NCBI GenBank assembly: GCA_002404055.1
Contig: DHIZ01000170.1
Span: 33,603-50,809 of the forward strand
Source of the DNA: Chloroflexi bacterium UBA4733
GTDB lineage: Bacteria > Chloroflexota > UBA4733
Direction of reading: 5' to 3'
Length of the DNA: 17,207 nucleotides
A program made the position numbers and the translations under genes. A model generated the notes under the pieces. It was not told where the DNA came from and ran no database searches. It was given only the letters and a program-made list of their open reading frames with translations. Within the stretch, counting starts at the first letter, position 1; each line of letters begins with the position of its first letter. This document shows, piece by piece, positions 1 to 7,346 of this stretch.

Positions 1-906
1 GCCGGCGAAGACCATCGGCTTGGCCGGCTCGTAGCCAGGCAAGGCCGCCAGCGCCGGACGAATGACGCTCGTGATCGTGTCGCCCACGCGGCAGTCTTTC
101 ACCGTTTTCAGGCCGGTAGCGACGTAACCGACCTCGCCCACCAGCAGGCTATCGATTGGCGTCAACTGCGGCCGAAAGACGCCGATCTCCAGCAGGTCCA
201 GCGCCACACCGCTCTGCATGGCGCGGTAGCGCTCGCCCCGCCGGATCTCGCCTTGCATCACGCGCACATAGGCGATGACGCCCTTGAAGGCATCGTAATG
301 GGAATCGAAGATCAACGCCTGCAACGGTGCTGCCGCATCACCTTTCGGCGGCGGCACCACGCGCACGATCGCCTCCAGCACGTCGCGCGTGCCGCGACCT
401 TCCTTGGCGCTAACCAGCACGGCGTCGTCGATGTCGACGCCGATGCCGTCGCGCAACTCCGCCAGCACGCGCTGCGGCTCGGCGCTGGCCAGGTCGATCT
501 TGTTGATCACCGGGATGATGGCCAGGTCGTGCTCCATGGCCAGGTAGAGGTTCGCCAGGGTCTGCGCTTCCACCCCCTGCGACGCATCCACCACCAGCAG
601 CACACCCTCACAGGCGGCAAGACTTCGCGACACTTCGTAGCCGAAGTCAACGTGCCCCGGCGTGTCGATCAGGTTCAACTCGTAGGTCTCGCCATCGAGG
701 GCGTCGTAGGCCATCCGCACCGCTTGAGCCTTGATCGTGATGCCGCGCTCGCGCTCCAGATCCATAGTGTCGAGCACCTGGGCGTCCATCTGGCGAGCAC
801 TGAGTGTGTGCGTCAGTTCCAGCAGGCGATCGGCCAGGGTGGACTTGCCGTGATCGACGTGGGCGATGATGCAGAAGTTGCGGACGTGGTCCTGAGCCGT
901 TGCCAT
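1..906 (-). CDS. lepA: Elongation factor 4 (LepA), N-terminal part, cut by window edge
   Basis: This is a translational GTPase that acts on the ribosome (back-translocation / initiation quality control). The 302 visible residues carry all G motifs: AHVDHGKS (residues 15-22), RGITIK (54-59), DTPGH (81-85) and NKID (135-138), followed by the start of domain II. LepA is usually about 600 residues, so roughly the C-terminal half lies outside the window. It is distinguished from EF-G by the short N-terminus ([20 protein letters not shown]) and by the [16 protein letters not shown] stretch typical of LepA. The start is firm because an in-frame TAG lies two codons upstream of the ATG. No clear Shine-Dalgarno sequence precedes it. 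The usual VDFSYEVSRSL reads [11 protein letters not shown] here, a small deviation. Confidence 0.97.
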   Translation of the reverse strand, partial: MATAQDHVRNFCIIAHVDHGKSTLADRLLELTHTLSARQMDAQVLDTMDLERERGITIKAQAVRMAYDALDGETYELNLIDTPGHVDFGYEVSRSLAACEGVLLVVDASQGVEAQTLANLYLAMEHDLAIIPVINKIDLASAEPQRVLAELRDGIGVDIDDAVLVSAKEGRGTRDVLEAIVRVVPPPKGDAAAPLQALIFDSHYDAFKGVIAYVRVMQGEIRRGERYRAMQSGVALDLLEIGVFRPQLTPIDSLLVGEVGYVATGLKTVKDCRVGDTITSVIRPALAALPGYEPAKPMVFAG

Positions 907-958
907 GTGCTATTCAGACCGCCAGCCCGCTGTTCGGTCGGCAACCGATTAATGTGCC

Positions 959-1053
959 GTAGGGGCAGGCCCCCGTGCCTGCCCTTTCTCCGGTTGCAAA
1001 CAATGATTGATTGTCGCAAGGTGAGCAGGGCAGGCACGGGGGCCTGCCCCTAC
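959..1053. repeat. Long perfect inverted repeat (26-bp arms) in the lepA/dedA gap
   Basis: The arms at 959-984 and 1028-1053 are perfect reverse complements, built on GGGGCAGGCCCCCGTGCC. The 43-nt loop contains a further short dyad (TTGC...GCAA with ACAAT/ATTGT inside), so the whole 95 bp can fold as one hairpin. It lies just downstream of the dedA stop (minus) and upstream of lepA (minus). It could end dedA transcription, but there is no T run. An 8-bp direct repeat (AATGTGCC) occurs at 951-958 and 1071-1078; the right copy is 17 bp away from the arm, so it is not a clean target duplication. From memory, similar GGGGCAGGC/GCCTGCCCC palindromes are frequent between genes in Chloroflexota genomes. 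That suggests a REP/MITE-like dispersed element. Confidence 0.8.
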
Positions 1054-1068
1054 AGGACCCGACGCCTC

Positions 1069-1722
1069 TCAATGTGCCACTTCCCTCTCAGAAGGCCGAA
1101 CATGGCGATAGATATAGAAGGCAATGAGGGCGATGACCAGGAGGGCGAAGAGCACATCGAACTTCTGGAAGATGGGCTTCAATTGATCCCAGTGGGCGCC
1201 CAGTTGCATCCCTATGTAGGCGAGGAAGGCGGACCAGATCAGCGAGCCAACGAACGAATAGATGATGAAGCGCACGAACGGCATCCGGGCGATACCGGCA
1301 GGCAACGAGATGAAGGTGCGCACCAGCGGCATCAGGCGGGTAAAAAAGACGGTGACCTCGCCGAAGCGAGCAAACCAGCGATCAGCAACGTCGATATCGT
1401 GCGCCGTCAACAGGACGAACTTGCCGTAGCGTAGCGCCAGGCGGCGGCCTCCGACCGCCCCGACGACGTAGGCCACGGTAGAGCCGATGGTGCAACCCAC
1501 AGCGCCGGCCAACGCCGCAGCCCAGAGCGTGAAGACGCCCTGCGATACCAGGTACCCGCTGAACGGCATGATGATCTCGCTCGGCAAGGGAATACAGGCG
1601 CTCTCGATAGCCATCAGGAGGACGATACCCAGGTAGCCGAGGGAGTGCAATGTGTTAATGACGAAAGTAGCGAGTGCGTTTTCTATGCCCGTCACGCTTG
1701 TCGCCGCTCCTGCCCTTGACAT
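1069..1722 (-). CDS. DedA family integral membrane protein
   Basis: This is a 217-residue DedA/VTT-domain protein (SNARE-associated superfamily), a family linked to undecaprenyl-phosphate and phospholipid flipping and membrane homeostasis. Visible hallmarks are the re-entrant segment with ESACIPLPSE (E40, E49), the Gly-rich helix GAVGCTIGSTVAYVVG (about 74-88), the RLMPLVR motif (129-135) and two C-terminal hydrophobic helices (about 151-172 and 187-205). The length matches the family (200-220). Start choice: ATG at 1722 has no SD. A GTG at 1695 is preceded by AGGAG at an 11-nt spacing and would give 208 residues. A longer reading from 1791 adds an unconvincing leader. A TATACT box lies at 1826-1831 (minus) but lacks a -35. 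The precise transported lipid cannot be told from sequence. Confidence 0.9.
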   Translation of the reverse strand: MSRAGAATSVTGIENALATFVINTLHSLGYLGIVLLMAIESACIPLPSEIIMPFSGYLVSQGVFTLWAAALAGAVGCTIGSTVAYVVGAVGGRRLALRYGKFVLLTAHDIDVADRWFARFGEVTVFFTRLMPLVRTFISLPAGIARMPFVRFIIYSFVGSLIWSAFLAYIGMQLGAHWDQLKPIFQKFDVLFALLVIALIAFYIYRHVRPSEREVAH

Positions 1723-1893
1723 TGCACCGGCCCCGTATCGGTAGACAAGGCAGGCGTACCCACGCGGCGCGGGCCACCGACATTGCCGCATCGGACACGG
1801 CTACTACCTGAAGGGCAGCGCCCGTAGTATACCGGAGATCACAGGGCATATCGTGACGCCCTCTTGCTGCGCCATACTGTGCGTCACACCGTC

Positions 1894-2526
1894 TTACATT
1901 TTGTGGCCGCACTCCGGGCAAAACTTCGCTCCGGCTTTGACTTCGCTGTTGCAACTGGGGCAACGCAGTGTAGCGGCAAGTGGCGCGCCACAGTTACTGC
2001 AGAACTTGCCGTTTTGCGTTTCCTGGTGACAGGATGGGCAGATGGCGACGGCCGGCTGTTGCAGATTGAGGTCCTTCGTCAGGTCGATCGCCGCTATCTT
2101 GTCTCGAACCTCGCTGACTTGGGCCGCCGTCTGAGCCGCTGCAACCTCCTGCTGTATTTTGGGCGAGCAGGTCGTACACAGCCCCGTTTCCGTGTTCCAG
2201 CAGATGGCTTTGCAGACCCATTCGCCGCAGCGGTGGCACTGCGTGAAGTGCGGACGCATCTCTTCCACCGCCTGACCCAGGGCCCGGTCGTGCGCAGGGC
2301 CACGGGTCAGGTCGGCCAGCGTCTGGCCGGCATTGCCGGCACTGCCGAAGAGACCTCCCAACAGCCCCCCCGCCGCCCGCAAGATTCCCGAGCCAATATC
2401 GGTGGCCGACTTCTGGAAGGAGCTCTGGTAGCCGTTACCACAGCGCTGGCACCGAAACTCGAACTGGTAGCCAAAGTCCGTGGAGAGGTCGTTGTAGTTG
2501 CTCGTGAACGGAACCATAACCGCCAT
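1894..2526 (-). CDS. Multi-zinc-ribbon protein of unknown function
   Basis: The protein has 210 residues and four Cys-rich modules. They are CQRC (26-29); a central cluster CHRC/CKAIC/CTTC (97-120); a zinc ribbon CPSC...CSNC (163-179); and a second ribbon CPSC...CPEC (189-206) ending GCGHKM-like at the C-terminus. The last two form a classic double zinc ribbon. Between the first and second modules is a Gly-rich, mildly hydrophobic stretch (46-67, e.g. RAAGGLLGGLFGSAG). It resembles a glycine zipper and may associate with membrane. An Ala-rich, likely helical segment (126-146) precedes the double ribbon. ATG at 2526 follows AGGGGAAAG; a longer reading from 2652 has no support. Function is unknown. 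Zinc binding is inferred from cysteine spacing. Confidence 0.8.
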   Translation of the reverse strand: MAVMVPFTSNYNDLSTDFGYQFEFRCQRCGNGYQSSFQKSATDIGSGILRAAGGLLGGLFGSAGNAGQTLADLTRGPAHDRALGQAVEEMRPHFTQCHRCGEWVCKAICWNTETGLCTTCSPKIQQEVAAAQTAAQVSEVRDKIAAIDLTKDLNLQQPAVAICPSCHQETQNGKFCSNCGAPLAATLRCPSCNSEVKAGAKFCPECGHKM

Positions 2527-2577
2527 GCCGTACTTTCCCCTTTCACCGAGAGCGGTGGAATGCCGAAACCATACCCG

Positions 2578-2583
2578 ATTGTA
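2578..2583 (-). promoter_or_regulatory. Candidate -10 box for the zinc-ribbon gene
   Basis: On the minus strand this reads TACAAT, one mismatch from the consensus. It would give a leader of about 45 nt. The leader contains a small hairpin (CACCG/CGGTG, 2544-2557) directly before the ribosome-binding region. No good -35 is visible at 16-18 bp. Confidence 0.3.
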
Positions 2584-2650
2584 CTCGACGTCGCGCAACG
2601 AAGATGACGGAGAGACCGAAACTTCAAGCATACGGTAACAAAAACCGGGC

Positions 2651-2670
2651 ACAACGTCGAGCTACGTTGT
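2651..2670. promoter_or_regulatory. Operator-like 7-6-7 dyad beside the NfeD/slipin promoter
   Basis: ACAACGT (2651-2657) and ACGTTGT (2664-2670) are perfect reverse complements around a 6-bp centre. The right arm runs directly into the TATAAT box, so a bound dimeric regulator would cover the spacer region of the promoter. It lies in the 195-bp divergent gap between the zinc-ribbon gene and the NfeD gene and could influence either one. No regulator is encoded next to it. Confidence 0.4.
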
Positions 2671-2675
2671 ATAAT
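2670..2675 (+). promoter_or_regulatory. Candidate -10 box (TATAAT) for the NfeD-slipin operon
   Basis: A perfect TATAAT hexamer lies 46 bp before the GTG chosen as the NfeD start. No -35 consensus is present at 15-18 bp, so it may depend on an activator. It overlaps the upstream ATG at 2674, which argues against that ATG being the real start. Confidence 0.4.
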
Positions 2676-2721
2676 GGAAGCAGTGATCGCGACCGTCCCG
2701 TCAATGGGAATGAGGCAACAC

Positions 2722-3375
2722 GTGGCGCCGATCCTGCAAGCACTCGCTGACCCCACCCTGGCCTACGCCCTGTTCGTCGTTGGTTGTTGCGCCCTGTTGA
2801 CGGAGGCAGCGCATCCCGGCGCCTTCCTCCCCGGCATCAGCGGCGCCATTTGCTTGCTGCTGGCACTCATTGGCCTGACGCTCCTGCCCGTCAACTGGCT
2901 CAGCCTCTTGCTGATCGTCGTGGCATTGTCCCTTTTTGCCCTCGATGTCAAGCTGACCACCCACGGAGGACTGACCGTTGCGGGACTCGCCGCATTCGCG
3001 GCCGGCTCGCTCACGCTTTACGACGCGCCCGGTAGTCATGTATCTGTCGCTGTACCGCTCCCCTTGATCGTTGTGCTCATGCTGGCTGGTGCGGCGCTGA
3101 CGACTTTCCTCGTCCGCGCCGCGATGAACGTCCACCATAGACCATCCGTAAACGGGCCACAGCGTCTGCTTGGTATGACCGGCGTCGTCACCACGGCGTT
3201 GGCGCCTGGCGGCGTTGTGCGGGTCGGCGGTGAACTCTGGTCGGCGCAGTTGTGCGACGCGTTCGCTCCGGCCCTGCTGCCCGGTCAGCCGGTGCGCATC
3301 GTCGGCCGGCGGGGATTAACCCTGGAAGTGGAACCGGTCGTTTCGGCCGGTGGCAGCGCTCTGCGTTCTGCCTGA
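2722..3375 (+). CDS. NfeD-family membrane/OB-fold protein lacking the protease domain
   Basis: The protein has 217 residues. Its N-terminal part has four or five hydrophobic helices (about 13-30, 38-56, 57-76, 82-100, 112-131) with the family signature EAAHPGAFLPGISGA (28-42). A C-terminal OB-like domain follows (about 147-205: GMTGVV...GELWSA...PGQPVRIVG...LTLEVEP). This matches the C-terminal half of long NfeD1 proteins. The N-terminal ClpP-like serine protease half is absent, so it is presumably an SPFH partner or scaffold and not a protease. GTG at 2722 was chosen because GAGG precedes it by 6 nt. ATGs at 2674, 2704 and 2710 lack an SD, and 2674 sits within the TATAAT box. It is 27 bp upstream of the slipin gene, so an operon is likely. 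Confidence 0.85.
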   Translation: MAPILQALADPTLAYALFVVGCCALLTEAAHPGAFLPGISGAICLLLALIGLTLLPVNWLSLLLIVVALSLFALDVKLTTHGGLTVAGLAAFAAGSLTLYDAPGSHVSVAVPLPLIVVLMLAGAALTTFLVRAAMNVHHRPSVNGPQRLLGMTGVVTTALAPGGVVRVGGELWSAQLCDAFAPALLPGQPVRIVGRRGLTLEVEPVVSAGGSALRSA

Positions 3376-3402
3376 CCGCTGTGTACAAGGAGGTGGTGTC
3401 CC

Positions 3403-4362
3403 ATGATCCTCGCGCTGCTCTGGCTGGTCCTCGCCGTCCTGGTGGTGGGCGCCGTGGCCAGCCAATCGGTACGTATCGTGCGCGAATACCGGCGGCTTGT
3501 CGTTTTCCGCGTAGGTAACTGCATCGGCGCCAAAGGGCCCGGTCCAGTGTTCCTGTTGCCATTCATCGACCGGCCGGTGATGGTCGATTTACGGGAACTA
3601 TTCACGGAGATACCGCACCAGACCTGCATCACCCAGGACAACGTGCCGATCTCCATCGACTTCCTGGTCTACCGGCAGGTGATTGATCCGGTCTCCAGCG
3701 TGGTCGCCGTCAACAATTTTGGCGGGGCCTCACAGGGCATTGCCGCCACGACGCTGCGCGCTATTGTCGGGGACATTCCGCTCGACGACGTATTGGCGCG
3801 TCGCGAGCACATCAACGAGTTGCTGCGCGTCAAACTGGACGAAGTGACGGAACGTTGGGGAGTCAAGGTCACGGCGGTGGAGATACGGGAGATTCTGCCG
3901 CCGCGTGAGGTGCAGGAGGCAATGAATCGCCAGATGTCCGCAGAACGCACCAAGCGCGCCGCCATCCTGGAGTCCGAAGGCAAGCGCCAGTTCACCATCA
4001 ACGTGGCAGAGGGTGACAAGCAGTCGTCAATCTTGCGGGCTGAGGGCGCCCGGCAGGCGCGCATGCTGGAGGCGGAAGGCTATGCCCAGGCCCTGCAAAC
4101 GATCTACGCCTCCGCCAACACCATTGACTCCAAAACGATGACGCTGCAGGTGATCGACGGCCTCAAAGCCCTCGGAGCCAGCCCCAGCACCAAGCTCGTT
4201 ATCCCCATGGAGTTCACCCGCCTCTTCGGCCAACTCGGCGACTACCTGGACCAGAGCATGTCGGGCAAAAAAGACGCAACGAGCGGCGTGGTGGCCGGAA
4301 TCCTGAAGCAACTGCAAGCAGCCCCGCCGACAAACGGGGTGACTGCAAAGGCAGAGGAATAG
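3403..4362 (+). CDS. SPFH/Band 7 protein, slipin (stomatin-like)
   Basis: This is a 319-residue membrane-anchored SPFH protein. Slipins form large ring or microdomain assemblies with NfeD proteins. An N-terminal membrane segment (residues 2-20) is followed by the Band 7 domain (about 22-200), with family motifs GPGPVFLLPFID, TQDNVPISIDFLVYRQV and WGVKVTAVEIREILPP. A long charged helical region comes next (about 175-235, MNRQMSAERTKRAAILESEG and the EGARQARMLEAEGYAQAL repeats), as in stomatin/QmcA oligomers. The start is secure: AAGGAGGTG (3387-3395) lies 7 nt before the ATG. The NfeD-slipin gene order is the conserved arrangement for this pair. The C-terminus (about 288-319) is variable. Its cellular client is unknown. 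Confidence 0.93.
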   Translation: MILALLWLVLAVLVVGAVASQSVRIVREYRRLVVFRVGNCIGAKGPGPVFLLPFIDRPVMVDLRELFTEIPHQTCITQDNVPISIDFLVYRQVIDPVSSVVAVNNFGGASQGIAATTLRAIVGDIPLDDVLARREHINELLRVKLDEVTERWGVKVTAVEIREILPPREVQEAMNRQMSAERTKRAAILESEGKRQFTINVAEGDKQSSILRAEGARQARMLEAEGYAQALQTIYASANTIDSKTMTLQVIDGLKALGASPSTKLVIPMEFTRLFGQLGDYLDQSMSGKKDATSGVVAGILKQLQAAPPTNGVTAKAEE

Positions 4363-4421
4363 GTCAGGCGTGCGGTCCGGTCGGCTGCACTGCCACGGTC
4401 GTCTCCGTCCCTCGTTACGAG

Positions 4422-5282
4422 TTAGCGGTCTGTGCTGGACGACGCCTTCCAGAGCGAAGCGCGACGTTCAATCCGTCCGGCCAGATAGTTTAACACGCCG
4501 ATGATGGCCATGAGCGTCACGAGCGCGGCCATCATGGCGGTTGCGTCAAAGGCGTTTTGCGCGGCATTGAGCAGATAGCCGAGACCTCGACTGGAGAGGA
4601 GAAACTCGCCCACGATGGCGGCGCTGAAGCCGAAGCCGATGGCGAGCCGTAAGCTACCGAAGATCCATGTGAGAGCGGCGGGAAGATAGACGTAGCGGTC
4701 CAGTTGGCGGGCGCTGGCGCCCAGGATCAAGGCGTTCTGCACGAGCGCCTGATTCACTTCGCGGATGCCGTTGAGTACGGCGAACACGACCACGAAGAAG
4801 ACCATCAGAAAGGTCAAGGCTACCTTCGACTCGACGCCAATGCCGAACCAGAGGATGAGCAAGGGGGCCAGTACGATGCGCGGAACAGCATTGAGCGCCG
4901 CCAGCATGGGCTCGAAGACGCCGGCCAGGAAACGGTTGCGCCCCAGCGCGAAGCCGACCAGGATAGCGGCCAGCAAACCCAACACGAAGCCGATCGCCAC
5001 CTCTTCCAGCGTCACCAGCACCTGCGGCCAGAGGTAGCCACTGTCGATCCAGGTTCCCAGCTTGGCGACGATCAGGCTGGGCGAACTGATGAAGCCGGCA
5101 TCCCACCAGCCGACCCGTACCAGTACCTCCCAGAGCAGCAGCAAGCCCGCGATCAACGCGAAGCGCGTGACCACGATGGCGCGTGTCGCCCGTGGCGTAG
5201 CCGGCCGCTTCCGCCCGACTGGACGAGCAGTCAGCGGCAGGTCGACCGAGCTGCTAGATCTCGTACTCGTCGGCTCGACCAA
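4422..5282 (-). CDS. ABC transporter permease, NitT/TauT (SsuC/TauC-like) family
   Basis: This is a 286-residue inner-membrane permease of the BPD_transp_1 type. The N-terminal 35 residues are hydrophilic and Arg/Ser-rich. Hydrophobic helices follow, with WEVLVRVGWW...ISSPSLI typical of SsuC/TauC. The cytoplasmic coupling (EAA) loop is seen as EVNQALVQNALILGASARQL followed by YLPAALTWIF. No ATG is available near the start. A TTG at 5282 is preceded by AGGAGGTG (5293-5300), and this start overlaps the ATPase gene by 29 bp, indicating translational coupling. It is the last gene of the three-gene importer and converges on the slipin gene across 59 bp. The substrate cannot be told from the permease. 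Confidence 0.92.
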   Translation of the reverse strand: MVEPTSTRSSSSVDLPLTARPVGRKRPATPRATRAIVVTRFALIAGLLLLWEVLVRVGWWDAGFISSPSLIVAKLGTWIDSGYLWPQVLVTLEEVAIGFVLGLLAAILVGFALGRNRFLAGVFEPMLAALNAVPRIVLAPLLILWFGIGVESKVALTFLMVFFVVVFAVLNGIREVNQALVQNALILGASARQLDRYVYLPAALTWIFGSLRLAIGFGFSAAIVGEFLLSSRGLGYLLNAAQNAFDATAMMAALVTLMAIIGVLNYLAGRIERRASLWKASSSTDR

Positions 5283-6114
5283 AAGACTTATCCACCTCCT
5301 CGCTCAGTCCCTGCCAGATCGCCGTGAAAATGACGCGGAACTGGGGGTTCTGGCGGCTTGCCAGCACGTCGCGTGGCCGGGCGAGCGGCACATCGTAACT
5401 GGCTTTGACGGTGGCCGCCGGACCGGCCGTCAGGAGCACCGTGCGGTCGCTCAGCGCCACCGCCTCTTCCAGGTCGTGCGTGACGAACAGCACGGTCTTC
5501 TGGCCCGACTGCTCGACAATACGCAGCAGATCATTCTCCATGAGGTTGCGCGTCTGGGCATCGAGGGCAGCAAACGGCTCGTCCATGAGGATGAGGTCCG
5601 GCTCGTAGGCCAGCATCTGGGCTAATGCCACGCGTTTACGCATGCCCCCGGAAAGCTGGGCCGGGTAGTGCTGCTCGAAGCCATTCAGACCGACCCGCCC
5701 GATCCACTCCGCTGTCCTCTCTTTGATCTGCGCCGCCGGGCAACGTTGCAGGCGCAGACCAAAGCCGACGTTGTCGCGTACACTCCACCAGGGCAGCAAC
5801 GTATCGTGTTGGAACAGGAAGCCGATGCCCCGCTGGACACCTCGCACCGGGCGTCCATCAATGAGTATCTCGCCCGCAGTCGGCTCAATCAGTCCAGCGA
5901 TGATGGACAGCAAGGTTGACTTGCCACAACCGCTGGGGCCGACGATGGACGTGAACGAGCCGGGTGGTACCGCCAGGTTCACGTTACTCAGGGCAACCTG
6001 CTCATCGCCGTCCGGCCGCCGGAAGGACCGGCGCAAACCGCGAATCTCCACTTTCGCCGACGCATGGTCAACGACGCCGTCAGCTATGGCCGCGTCACTC
6101 CGTTCGCGGATCAC
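5254..6114 (-). CDS. ABC transporter ATP-binding protein, NitT/TauT (SsuB/TauB-like) family
   Basis: This is a 286-residue ATPase that drives the importer from the cytoplasmic side. All nucleotide-binding motifs are intact: Walker A GPSGCGKS (59-66), Q-loop Gln102 in FQHD, signature LSGGM (154-158), Walker B LILMDEP (174-180), D-loop ALDA and switch His213 (THD). QHDTLLPWWSVRDNV is typical of the nitrate/sulfonate/taurine subfamily. The gene starts with GTG, overlapping the stop of the binding-protein gene by 4 bp (GTGA). It ends 29 bp inside the permease gene. The roughly 20 N-terminal residues before the ABC fold are variable. Confidence 0.95.
   Translation of the reverse strand: MIRERSDAAIADGVVDHASAKVEIRGLRRSFRRPDGDEQVALSNVNLAVPPGSFTSIVGPSGCGKSTLLSIIAGLIEPTAGEILIDGRPVRGVQRGIGFLFQHDTLLPWWSVRDNVGFGLRLQRCPAAQIKERTAEWIGRVGLNGFEQHYPAQLSGGMRKRVALAQMLAYEPDLILMDEPFAALDAQTRNLMENDLLRIVEQSGQKTVLFVTHDLEEAVALSDRTVLLTAGPAATVKASYDVPLARPRDVLASRQNPQFRVIFTAIWQGLSEEVDKSFGRADEYEI
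5293..5300 (-). promoter_or_regulatory. Shine-Dalgarno sequence that sets the permease start
   Basis: On the minus strand this reads AGGAGGTG, a near-full match to the 16S rRNA tail. It lies inside the ATPase gene, 10 nt before the TTG at 5282. No ATG is usable near the N-terminus in that frame, so this site is the main support for a TTG start. Confidence 0.6.
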
Positions 6115-7274
6115 CTCGCTGCGGCGTCCACAAAGGCATTGGTAAAGAACTGGGTCATATCCGGCTTCGCCCCGGTCAACGCGCCCGACGCCGCCTGCAC
6201 CTTGGCGACGGTATCCACCTCGTCGGCGTGGATCTGACCATCGGCAGAGAAAATCGCTTGCTTGTACTGGTCCAGAATCTTGGCGAAGGCGCTGCGGTCA
6301 CCGCCGACGATGGCATTGTCGGGGAGCTTCGCCGTGATCGCCGTGCCGTTGTTGGCGGCGATGAAGCGATCGGCCTGGACCACGGCGTTCACCATGCGCT
6401 GCACGAGATCAGCCTTGCCGCTGATCACCGCCGGCGTCGTCACCAGTCCTGTAAACTGGTACCCGCCGCCGAAAGCCGCCTGCGCCTCCTTCGGGTCATA
6501 GAGGTTGGCCAGCACGTGGCCCCCCTGCTTCTCGACGATGCTGAGGGCCGGCTCCTGCAAAATTGCAGCCTCAACCTGGTTCGCCTTGAGAGCGTTGATC
6601 TTGGCTTCATCCGGTCCGATCGCCGCGTACTGCACGCTCTGTGGGTCAACCCCCTGTTGCTTGAGCAGATATTGCAAGACCAGCTCGTCACCAGCGCCGA
6701 CGTTGGTGATGCCCACCGTCTTCCCGGAAAGGTCCTTCAGGCTGGTTACGGTCGCACTGGTCGTGACGACCGCGAAGGCCGGCACCCGCGTGATAGAAGT
6801 CACCATGGTGATCATCTTATGCTGCTTGTAACTGTTGAGCGCCAGATCGATCGTCGTGCCGACGAAATCGGTACTGCCGGCCAGCAGCGCCGTGACCGCC
6901 GGCGGGCCGCCTTTGGCATACGTGAAGCCGACATTCAATCCTTGCCCGGCGAAGAAGCCCAGGGCCTGGGCCACTTCAAACGGCAGGAAGATCAGTGTGC
7001 CGGGACCGGGGAATACCACCGCCACGGGCTGCCTGTCGACGGCAGTGGTCGTGCTCGTGCTCGCAGCGGCAGCCCGTGGCGCGGCACCCGACGCTGAGGT
7101 ACCCGTCGTGGCAACCACCGAGCCTATGGTTGCCGTGCCATTACCTGTCGCTCCGCTGCAGGCGGCGAGGAGCGGGCTGAGCAGGCCGATCAAGACGAGG
7201 CGGCGGCTCGTCAGCGGTGTGTTGCCAGTACCAGGCAACACACGGTCCAGGGCGGAGACCGGCTTTTCATGCAT
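6111..7274 (-). CDS. ABC transporter substrate-binding lipoprotein, NMT1/SsuA-like
   Basis: This 387-residue extracytoplasmic lipoprotein captures the substrate of the ABC importer. The signal peptide contains SRRLVLIGLLSPLLAAC. Cys39 is the lipobox cysteine, and the twin arginine (24-25) suggests possible Tat export. A low-complexity Ser/Thr/Ala linker (about 40-78) tethers the binding domain. The domain shows the family pattern: PFEVAQALGFFAGQGLNV, GTTIDLALN, SLKDLSGKTVGITNVGAGDE and a C-terminal helical region. This fold serves taurine, sulfonates, nitrate, pyrimidine precursors and others. Residues seen here do not decide which. No SD is evident before the ATG. No thiamine (THI-box) or other riboswitch is recognisable in the 72-bp gap upstream. 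The aldo/keto reductase precedes it on the same strand. Confidence 0.92.
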   Translation of the reverse strand: MHEKPVSALDRVLPGTGNTPLTSRRLVLIGLLSPLLAACSGATGNGTATIGSVVATTGTSASGAAPRAAAASTSTTTAVDRQPVAVVFPGPGTLIFLPFEVAQALGFFAGQGLNVGFTYAKGGPPAVTALLAGSTDFVGTTIDLALNSYKQHKMITMVTSITRVPAFAVVTTSATVTSLKDLSGKTVGITNVGAGDELVLQYLLKQQGVDPQSVQYAAIGPDEAKINALKANQVEAAILQEPALSIVEKQGGHVLANLYDPKEAQAAFGGGYQFTGLVTTPAVISGKADLVQRMVNAVVQADRFIAANNGTAITAKLPDNAIVGGDRSAFAKILDQYKQAIFSADGQIHADEVDTVAKVQAASGALTGAKPDMTQFFTNAFVDAAAR

Positions 7275-7346
7275 GCGGCAATTGACTACTTTCAGACGCG
7301 ACTTAGATGACTATAGCCCTTCTGATGCTACCACGATCACTGTCCC

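Noticed and set aside
951..1078. AATGTGCC pair as a target-site duplication of the 95-bp palindrome
   Set aside because: The right copy is 17 bp away from the element end and overlaps the dedA C-terminal codons, so it is not a clean duplication; kept only as a remark.
253..1434. Plus-strand open frame of 393 codons across lepA, the repeat and dedA
   Set aside because: It is antisense to two clear genes, runs through the inverted repeat, and its His/Arg-rich product resembles no family. It is a shadow caused by high G+C.
1853..1887. GTGACGC/GCGTCAC inverted repeat downstream of the zinc-ribbon gene
   Set aside because: The 21-nt loop and lack of a T run give little support for a terminator; it could be chance.
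4411..4421. Palindrome CTCGTTACGAG between the slipin and permease genes
   Set aside because: A 4-bp stem with 3-nt loop and no T run is too weak to call a terminator for either convergent gene.
5964..7097. Plus-strand open frame of 377 codons opposite the substrate-binding gene
   Set aside because: It is antisense to a convincing lipoprotein gene, with Arg/His-rich low-quality translation.
7309..7346. TATAGT box upstream of the ABC binding-protein gene
   Set aside because: There is no matching -35, and the gene may be cotranscribed with the reductase, so the promoter is not supported.
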